The notes under the pieces are model-generated. The model was given only the letters and a program-made list of their open reading frames with translations, made no database searches and was not told where the DNA came from. Of a stretch of DNA of 64,000 nt, positions 56,601 through 64,000 are shown one piece after another. The DNA comes from Sepioteuthis lessoniana (taxonomy: Eukaryota; Mollusca; Cephalopoda; Myopsida; Loliginidae), in contig OY757904.1 in the NCBI GenBank assembly GCA_963585895.1, forward strand, positions 28,111,073-28,175,072, in the 5' to 3' direction. How positions within the stretch are numbered: the first letter of the stretch is position 1; every line of letters begins with the position of its first letter. Position numbers and translations under genes: made by a program.

Positions 56601-56781
56601 TGTGTATCACCACTAATATCCTTGTTTAATGGTGTGTGTGTGTCACTAAATTACCCATGAAGTTTGATATATAACTTTAAGCTAAGAAATCAGACCGAAT
56701 TCTACGTTTCAAAAGTGAGCTTCTCACTTCGGTATGATGACTCTAGAGCCGATAATCTGTGGCGCACCAATCGTTTTTATG

Positions 56782-57077
56782 CTGTGGAGGTGCCCGTTGT
56801 GTAGTCGTTATCGCCGTAGGAAATGAAGACGGCGATACGAGTTCAAATCCTGGAGGAGACTGATTGCATTTCACATAGCACTAATACCCTTGGGAAAGGT
56901 ATGAATCCAATAATTCTCCCTCCAGCTATGGGTAAATAGTAGGACAGACTAGGTTCTCCAGCCATCGTTAGGCAACTAGTCTAGGAGAAGGAGAACTCTG
57001 AATTCAAACCAGTTAAACTCCGCTTAAAAATTGACCTTGTGTCATATCCTGCCCGAGCGGAGGGGTTGGTAAATAGT
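56782..57077 (+). mobile_element. SINE-1 with perfect 16-bp target duplication
   Basis: Full-length copy: A-box region GTTGTGTAGTCGTTATCGCC, B-box region CGAGTTCAAATCCTGG, central block TACCCTTGGGAAAGGTATGA, and tail ATCCTGCCCGAGCGG then AGGGGTTGGTAAA. The duplication ACCAATCGTTTTTATG lies at 56766-56781 and 57078-57093. Confidence 0.92.
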
Positions 57078-57125
57078 ACCAATCGTTTTTATGTTTATGC
57101 AATCCTAACACTACATCTGTATATA

Positions 57126-57990
57126 CGAGGTGTATACAATAAGTTTCCATACATTTTTTTGTACGGGCATTTAAAATTGTCGTAGACTCTTGAAAATTCA
57201 CTATGTTATTGCTACACATCTTATTAGATGACTGGTTAATATTTATGATTTCACATTGAAAGGAACGGCCACAGCAGCAATTGGAATACACCATACCAAG
57301 GCCTGATTATCAAAGCTAGGGAATTTCAAAACTGTAATCTGACACTTTAGAAGAACGATATGCAATAAAATTCTATTTTGAACTTGGAAAAAATGCAACA
57401 CAGACGTATGGAATGCTCCAGACTATCTTTCGACCATCTTGCATGAATCGGGCATCAGTTTTTTAGTGGCATAAGAGATTAAAGGAAGGCAAGGAGTCTG
57501 TGAGGGATGATGAGAGATATGGGAGGAGTAAGGGTTAGAGTTACTATGTTGAGGTTTTAAGGGAGTTCAGGAAGAGATTCCGTCGGAAGAGGCCAGCACT
57601 CTTCAAATCAGGTCAGTGGCATTTCCACTAGGACAATGCACCAGTCCACAACTCCATTCTTGTCACAAACTATTTGACCAAGATTAGCATCAAGACAGTT
57701 CGTCAGCCTCCCTATGGTCATGACCTTGGTCCCTGTGACTTATGGTTATTCGCTAAGCTCAGAGTCTGTCGTTATGAGACAATTGAGGAGATGAAAGAGG
57801 CTGTGCCGAAGGTCATTGACACGCTCACACAAGAGGATTTGCATGGGGCCTTCCAAAAGTTGTTGGATCAGTAGAACAAGTGCATTACAACAGGAGGATA
57901 TTACTTCGAAGGGGACTAGAGTTTCATGTGTGTGATATCAATAAAAGTGCCCATACGAAAAAAAAATCTGGAAACTTATCGTATGCACCT

Positions 57991-57994
<4 letters not shown>
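57126..57994 (+). mobile_element. Mariner-type DNA transposon, internally deleted
   Basis: Inverted ends of about 45 bp: GGTGTATACAATAAGTTTCC at the left and GGAAACTTATCGTATGCACC at the right. Both continue inwards to a GGGCA or TGCCC block, and TA stands outside each end. At about 870 bp it is shorter than a typical complete mariner of about 1.3 kb, because the middle of the transposase gene is missing. Confidence 0.85.
57350..57875 (+). pseudogene. Mariner transposase fossil
   Basis: The DNA-binding part is readable near 57350-57510 (ERYAIKFYFELGKNATQTYG, then WHKRLKEGKESVRDDERYG). It joins directly to the catalytic C-terminal part near 57547 (YYVEVLREFRKRFRRKRPA), so the middle with the first catalytic Asp is lost. 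DNAPVHNSILVTNYL near 57636 has the second Asp, and PPYGHDLGPCDLWLF near 57710-57755 has the third Asp region of a DD34D mariner. Stops occur before DNAPVH and elsewhere. The last open frame is 57674-57874. Confidence 0.85.
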
Positions 57995-58026
<32 letters not shown>

Positions 58027-58200
58027 GAATTAAAAGATGCCGAATATGTTTCTTTTTATCTCATATTCTCTTTTAATTGTTGAGTTATTTATGACACATT
58101 TCATGATTTATCAGCAAAATCTCAGAGATCAACACAATTTCTTTTAACCCGATATATTTGTTTAATGCAAAGGTTCCTGGTTCCATTTAAAACCATAGCA
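57995..58200. repeat. (TA)n tract and unassigned DNA
   Basis: (TA)n to about 58022 at the right end of the mariner, then AT-rich DNA. Confidence 0.8.
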
Positions 58201-58440
58201 GTGTAGTCAGCCACTACCCGTTGGGTAGTGGCTGACATTTTTGACTGTGATATCGTAGTGAATGTGTTTGAACTCCATTCACGTCATTACATTCCCTTTT
58301 AGACAAATAATTTTGGACAAAATATAAACATTTCTATCCCCACCCCAGGCATTTTATAACTTGAAAAAACGACAGTTCTTCTGCATGATTGACGTTAGCA
58401 TTAAATAAACCACGATGGTTGATATGCCATCAAAAAAAGA
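58201..58440 (+). mobile_element. Old SINE-2 copy with a rearranged head
   Basis: The body and 3' end match SINE-2: CATTCACGTCATTACATTCC, GACGTTAGCATTAAAT and GATGGTTGATATGCCATC. In place of the normal tRNA-like head is a perfect 14-bp hairpin (58206-58236). Confidence 0.65.
58206..58236. repeat. Perfect hairpin, 14-bp stem, 3-base loop
   Basis: GTCAGCCACTACCC, GTT, then its exact reverse complement. No T-run follows, so there is no sign of a terminator function. Confidence 0.9.
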
Positions 58441-59410
58441 AACGAAGAAAAAAAAACTAAGCACGAAGCACAAAACTGACGATAAAACAAATATAAACTT
58501 GAAAGCATAACTCCATTAATCTAAAGGAATTGCGTTAGAGACGTGTTGATGGTCATTACAAGTGAGATTCTTACTGGTAATTGAAGTACACGAACTGAAA
58601 TGGCATATCTTTATGAATAAAACGAATCCGGTTAATACAAAATCCTTTCCTTGCCATGAGCGTAGTGGCGGCTTCGATCACGAGGCATAAATCCTTTGAC
58701 AATCAGTTTCTTAACGTTACACAATTTTGTGCTTCCAGATTTCATAACAGTATAATGGATTCTCGTATTTTCAATTGCATATTGAAGTGGATCTCGTATG
58801 AGTTGAAGTAGTTGTGAAATTGTGTCGGAACATGGAAAGCATCGTTAGAAACAACTAATGGGTCAACTTATACGGTTTTAATTGTTCTGGTAGTTGCTGA
58901 AGTATGCTTGCATTAATATCTTGTATAATCTTATTTTCTATGAGCCAGGGTGGCATATTCTCAAGGCCACACATCATTTTATGAGAATAAACGTTTAATG
59001 ACATTTCTATTGAATTTTTCCTCGCTATTTTGCTATGATATTATCTTTCTTTTCATTGTCTACTACACTTGGCTATTTCAAGCTAAGCGTGTATTCCGTT
59101 CTTCTGCCATACATTTTGCCTGTCTCAGAATGACTATTAACTCAGATCGTTTATTTTTACCTTACACAGGACTTCGTGTTCGAGAAGCTGACAAGTTGAG
59201 AGTTGAAAGAGCTTTATTATATTCCAGTGGAAAGAGTTGCAACAATAACATAGGAAACAAATGCCACAGTAATCTACTTATAAAACAGTTTTTAGATGCG
59301 TATATGAATTATGCTTTGGGGTAAAGATCTATAATAAAGCAAAATATATTTGATACACTGTTATAGTTATGATGCTTTTTTCCCAACAACAACAAAAAAA
59401 ACTTCAATGT
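58441..59410. other. Unassigned; contains a 124-codon open frame
   Basis: The plus-strand frame 58950-59324 (124 residues) begins with hydrophobic stretches and matches no family that I know. No splice signals, promoter or repeats tie it to a gene; it is most likely chance or old repeat sequence. Confidence 0.35.
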
Positions 59411-59417
59411 AACAAGA

Positions 59418-59650
59418 AGAAAGTGCTCTCGGAACGGTGCCAAACAGCTTGAAAAGGAGGCGAGAGGAAATGCAAATCCTAGGAACACTGAAATGCATCT
59501 AGATTACGGCGCTGTTAAGATCAGTTAAGATACTTAGAGGAGATCAAGAGACTTAAAGAGAAGTGCTGTCGCTTAGACTTTTCAGAGAAATTATCTTTTA
59601 GAGTTAGTATGAAGAAGTCGCAAGGATTGAAATAATAATGATACTGATAA
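59418..59650 (+). mobile_element. R2/R4/Dong-like LINE, 3' fragment
   Basis: GGCGCTGTTAAGATCAGTTA, ATACTTAGAGGAG and GCTGTCGCTTAGACTTTTCA follow the family 3' end in order, ending in AATAATAATGATA. Confidence 0.65.
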
Positions 59651-60488
59651 TTGAAAAATCTTAACCTATTTGCAGTCTCAGAGCGTTGGGTTGAAAGCAG
59701 GTAGAGAATGCTTTATCTGTGCTGTATAAGAAACCAGTTTTATCTAAAGAGTTTAGTATAAGTCGTAAAATAATAGAGTGATTAAAAAGGTTTTGAATGT
59801 CCACTAGGTTCTTCCATAAAAAATTCCTCCACGTGAGATAACAGAAACTGTTTACTATTAAAATACGCTACCATCAGGCCAGGTGACAATAGTGTTTTAA
59901 AATCACGATGGACTTTTCGAAATGTTGGCAAAGTTTAGAATTGGAAAAATCTTTTCTTAAATAATTATAAAAATGTTGAAAAGTAAATGGGAGAAAAATA
60001 GAATTAATTCATTTTTTAATTATACAATTATATTAAAAACTATACAAATTGAAATTTAAAATAATCAAATTACATATTGAAGTACACAAATAATTATAAC
60101 ACTTAATGCGATTATTCACATTTGAAAATAATTACTGTACTTGTTGCAGATTCATTTCTGCTTCGGTATCTACAAGATTGAGATAGGCTTCTAACTAAAT
60201 AAATGTTAATGTTTTTTTTACTACGATTCAAATTGATTAAAGATATTTTTTTAAATCTAGGACGGAAAATATTTTTTTTATAAATTAGCCTTTAAATTTT
60301 TTGCAGGAAATCAAATTTTGTCGTCTACGAATTCACAAAGAAATTTTAAAACAAGCACATAAACGCTGATTGGACATAAAATTAAAAAAAAAAAAACACC
60401 CCCAAATAACAGCCTATTTTTTGCCCCGAATTTAACATTTTTTTTTTCATTATGGAAATCAGTTAGTTTCCCATCTCACTATGTCTCA

Positions 60489-60489
<1 letters not shown>
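59651..60489. other. No recognisable feature
   Basis: Very AT-rich DNA without assignable content. Confidence 0.5.
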
Positions 60490-60533
<44 letters not shown>

Positions 60534-60562
60534 AGTGTGTGTGTGTGTGTGTGTGTGTGTGT
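60490..60562. repeat. (CT)n(TA)n(GT)n compound microsatellite
   Basis: Three dinucleotide tracts in direct succession. Confidence 0.95.
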
Positions 60563-60739
60563 ATCAATGGAGCATCGCAACACCAGTTTAGTTGAATGTA
60601 AGTTCGATTGTTAGTGCAGTGGATTTTGATGAGAGTGATGAAACCCTTGTAACACTTTTCGACAAGTTGATAACTAGAGCATTAGAATGCTTCAATTTCT
60701 CTGAATATTGCTTTTGTGGTTTTATATCCAAAGTTTTTA

Positions 60740-60890
60740 CTTTCTCTCGTGTATAGCCCAGTCGGTTGGGGTTGTAGAATAGACCGACTGCTTCTCTGCT
60801 GAAGGGTAAGACATTTTTGACATTCAACTGCAGGTAAACAAAAACTATACTCAAACTAAACTGAAATGTTTGAAATTTAATTCGTCATAA
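60740..60890 (+). repeat. Repeat Y fragment
   Basis: ACTGCTTCTCTGCTGAAGGG, then TTTTTGACATTCAACTGCAG and AAACTAAACTGAAATGTTTG, the head start fused to one or two body units. Confidence 0.5.
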
Positions 60891-61164
60891 AATGACCCCA
60901 AAATGATTGATACACCGTATAGCAAACCAACTAACAAACAACCACCCACCTCGTACAGCTTTCCTTACAAAATTCTTGAACATAGTCTGCTCTACTCTTA
61001 ACCCATAGCCGGAGGCAGAAATAAATTTTTACTTTTTCCATGAGGACGAATTAAAACTAAAAAAAGAAAATAGAGAGCATGGTTTCAGAGTCTCATCGTC
61101 TCCATTTGTTACATAATTGCGAAAAGATTTTTTATATTATCATTTTTCGTTGGTTATATCTTAT

Positions 61165-61615
61165 CTTTCTGTTTAGTTAGGCTTAGAATTATTCAGCTTA
61201 GTGCACGGGTAGAGGCACACATTGAGCGTAGGTGTTCACGCTCGCGCGGGGAGGATGTGCCAATCACAGATGTTATGATAAAAACCCCAGGTAGGAAATG
61301 AAATTGGGGATGTGAATGACGACATGCCCGGAAGCGATGGGCTGAGGATTTTGGGTGATTTTTTTTTAAAAAGGCAGTTAGTTGAGATTTGAAGCTTGAC
61401 GAAGCGAGTTGAGATCCGAACCTAGGCGAGGCCAGTTGTGTCTACGGGATACGCCGTGCGTGGTTGGGTCAGATGGAACAGTCAGCATAGTAAAAATTGT
61501 GCTTCTCTCTCCTCGTGTCGAAAAACCTAAAAGTCAAGAAGGTAATAAAAGCTTCGTACCTGAACTACCGAGAGTCGTCAGTGTTTCGAGTGTTTCGGAA
61601 TTCCTATGCCTATGA
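61165..61615 (+). mobile_element. Repeat Z copy 2, LTR-like
   Basis: Homologous to 41785-42210 along its length, sharing TTTAGTTAGG, GTGCACGGGT, TTGTGCTTCTCTCTCC and GTAATAAAAGCTTCGTACC then TGAACTACC. An AATAAA is in the same position. Ends are not defined. Confidence 0.45.
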
Positions 61616-62252
61616 ACGTTTTACGTATCCGTATATTTTACAGATCCTTATATTTCACATAACCATGCATATGGGTATGTTACACATTTTCTATATCATT
61701 AATCGTTACGCCAGGCATCTATTCTTACAAACCTCAATTAGTCTTTATACATGCTTATATCAATTATGTAGATGACCGTGAAGCATATATATTACCATTA
61801 TTGACCTTTACGAGTTACAATTTTTGTTTAAGCAGAATTATTTTCTTTAGAAATAATATTCTATTTTAATATAACTTTAATGATACAATCTGCCCACCTC
61901 CGTAAGCGGTGCCATATTTTTACTACACAGATAGAGTTAACTGCTGGGCGTCAATTCGCACCCCTTAATTTCCAGACAGAATCTGTTCACACATTATAAA
62001 AGCTCTTCCAATCACGTAAATCATAAAGCTACTCAAAATCAAGCCAGTGGCAGTAACGTTATTGATGATAAACTTTTAGCAGATTGATGATAAACCCTTA
62101 GTGAATAGATGATAAAGTCTTAGCGAATTGACTGATCAATTCATAACGATTTGTGGCAAATAAAATGTAGTGAACAAATAATAGATATGTATTAGATGGT
62201 GGGATACGGAGAATCGATGAAAATATTGGTGCAAATCGTGATTGTCTTAGAC
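61616..62252. other. No recognisable feature
   Basis: AT-rich DNA. A short local near-duplication around 62070-62120 (TTGATGATAAAC / TAGATGATAAAG) is the only regularity. Confidence 0.5.
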
Positions 62253-62265
62253 ATACAGTGAAAGG

Positions 62266-62504
62266 GGGGTGTCCTTGTGGTGTAATGGTTAAAGCGATGG
62301 ACTGCTGAATCGTAGTAAGCAAGTTCGTACTCCAGTCGCGCTATTACGTTCACTTTCGGGCAAATACCCTTGGGAAAGATATGAGCCCCCTTATCCTCCC
62401 AGCTATGGGTTAGATAGCACCACTACTGTTCTTCTAGGAGAATGGCTTTGGCATTAAATAGCCTACAAAGCTTGATATGCCATTAAAAAAAATGAAAAAA
62501 AAAA
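62266..62504 (+). mobile_element. SINE-2 with perfect 13-bp target duplication
   Basis: A-box region TTGTGGTGTAATGGTTAAAG, B-box region AAGTTCGTACTCC, central block TACCCTTGGGAAAGATATGA, and tail CCTACAAAGCTTGATATGCC followed by an A-rich end. ATACAGTGAAAGG flanks it at 62253-62265 and 62505-62517. Confidence 0.9.
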
Positions 62505-62517
62505 ATACAGTGAAAGG

Positions 62518-62866
62518 TACACATGATTTACAATATACACCGAGCTGCCATTAATTAAAATCTAAAATAAATTTTTTTTGTTTTTTGTTTTTTTGGCCTC
62601 TGGAGAAACAATTATATTCTCCCGAACACGTTTTGCGATGTTTGCGTTTGTTTTTTGTGTTTTTTTTTGTTTTGTTTTAAGGCTTCAGTTTTTTGTGTTT
62701 TAGTTTATTTTTTGTATATTTGCTAAAATTTGTTTAATTCTAAATTCATGGTTATTTTTCTTTTCAATTTAGACTTTGTCACCAATGTCACACTTGATGA
62801 ATTAACGCCTGCAAAATAAGAAAACTGCAACATCCCTGGGTTTTCTCATCAACGTTTATATCGCTT
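62518..62866. other. No recognisable feature
   Basis: T-rich DNA with homopolymer runs; nothing assignable. Confidence 0.5.
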
Positions 62867-63420
62867 TCATCATCATCATCATCATCATCAAGTCACAATG
62901 ACTGTACGAATTTCCCTGAACTTCTCTCTCTCTCTCTCTCTCTGTCACTCTTCATCCTACCCTATTATTCATCGGTCTCACCAGGTCTTCCAAACTATCT
63001 CCTGTGTCTGCACTGAGCTGGTGTAAATAACCTCTCGCTAGTCGGTCAACACTAGCACGTCCATGTATAGTGACTTCTTTTTTTTTCTTCTCCAGCAGCA
63101 TTCCTTATCATTTGTCCGTCTTAACTAGATAGTTTTTTTTTTCCGATGGGAGGTTAGTGGCCGCACAGATGTCGTTTCGTGGGGTGTTTCCTCCAAGATT
63201 CGTTAAATATAGCTCGTCACATTCTTGTGTAGTTCCCATCAAACATTTTTTCGATGCTTTTTATTAGCTTTTCCATCTGGTGCATCCTTAGAGGAATATA
63301 TACACAGCCTCAGCTTGGATTATATATTGTTTTATTTGATCAGATAGATCAGATTTCATTATGATCGATAACCTATCGAGATTAGTTTTCACCTTTGCGA
63401 TAATCGATTTAATATGTATT
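62867..63420 (-). mobile_element. RTE-type LINE copy J, old 3' fragment
   Basis: Begins with (TCA)n, the tail on the minus strand, followed by the diverged C-terminal end and RT thumb. ATTCTTGTGTAGTTCCCATC, TCATTATGATCGATAACC and CGTTTCGTGGGGTGTTTCC match the other copies. A (CT)n tract (about 62921-62943) has expanded within it. One of the oldest copies here. Confidence 0.8.
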
Positions 63421-63452
63421 AATCATCCAAGGAGAGATATTTTATAAGCATA

Positions 63453-63514
<62 letters not shown>

Positions 63515-63812
63515 TCTTGCAGAATTATCCTTAATTTTTTGGGTGAAAACATAAGTGAGCTATATTGATTACTGCTCAATTCTGACGATTAAATCCGATT
63601 TTCATTGATAATGAACAAATATTCAAAAGGCTTCTCCTTCATTTTTAATTGACACAATTTTCTAATTGTTTTTTCATAAACCCAATGAAGATAAACGAAG
63701 CAATAAATAATACTTTATTAAAGAAAGAAACATCGAATAATGCCGATTATTACTTGAAACGTAGACGTGTTAATACCTGAAAAATTAGCAATAAGACCAT
63801 CATATAATGAGC

Positions 63813-63904
<92 letters not shown>

Positions 63905-64000
63905 GAAATTATTACTTAATTCACAATCGTTGTGAATTCAGAATCTTTTTGTTTTACTGACATTTTCCGAGATTTTGTAGTTTTAATCCTTATTTTCTCA
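63421..64000. repeat. (TA)n and (TG)n microsatellites in AT-rich DNA
   Basis: (TA)n(TG)n at about 63452-63512 and a long (TA)n at about 63818-63900. No gene is visible up to the window end. Confidence 0.85.

Overview
The window looks like intergenic DNA from a cephalopod mollusc, most likely an octopus. This rests on an AT-rich base composition, many long (TA)n, (CA)n, (TTC)n and (GA)n microsatellites, several tRNA-derived SINE families, and many copies of an RTE-type LINE whose protein I recall as abundant in octopus assemblies. The organism call is an inference with moderate confidence. I see no convincing host protein gene, rRNA, real tRNA gene or CRISPR array. Nearly everything recognisable is a transposable element, mostly decayed, or a simple repeat.

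Layout. 1-5 kb: microsatellites, a duplicated 145-165 bp unit, a solo LTR (1953-2726) and a tandemly organised dispersed repeat, here called repeat Y. 5-12 kb: SINEs, an RTE 3' fragment (5585-6432), more repeat Y and (TA)n tracts. 12.2-18.4 kb: four minus-strand pieces of a LINE with a C-terminal restriction-like endonuclease (R2/R4/Dong-like), arranged head to tail with (TAA)n tails between them and broken by SINEs and by an LTR-like repeat X. 18.4-32.3 kb: sparse, with repeat Y, a tiny Penelope-like deletion derivative, repeat X, a SINE inverted pair and a Tc1 transposase fossil. 32.4-38.2 kb: two plus-strand R4-like LINE fossils, the first split by an LTR-like insertion. 40.3-44.1 kb: a second solo LTR, repeat Z and a Penelope-like element with a GIY-YIG domain. 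44.1-50.8 kb: a nearly complete RTE LINE inserted into an older copy of the same family, with a 7-bp target duplication. 51.3-56.6 kb: more RTE pieces, one with a 5' inversion of the twin-priming type and one split by a third solo LTR, plus an inverted-repeat element. 56.8-64 kb: SINE, mariner fossil, SINEs, repeat Z and an old RTE copy.

The elements do not form a pathway. What they record is an order of insertion: SINEs, solo LTRs and a young RTE copy sit inside older LINEs and repeat Y. The most useful observations are the nested RTE with its target duplication, the twin-primed RTE, the serial chain of R4-like copies joined at (TAA)n tails, and the solo-LTR family whose internal 88-bp tandem array differs in number between copies. 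Several repeat families (X, Y, Z) could not be named from sequence alone. I did not find evidence of a novel functional gene system.
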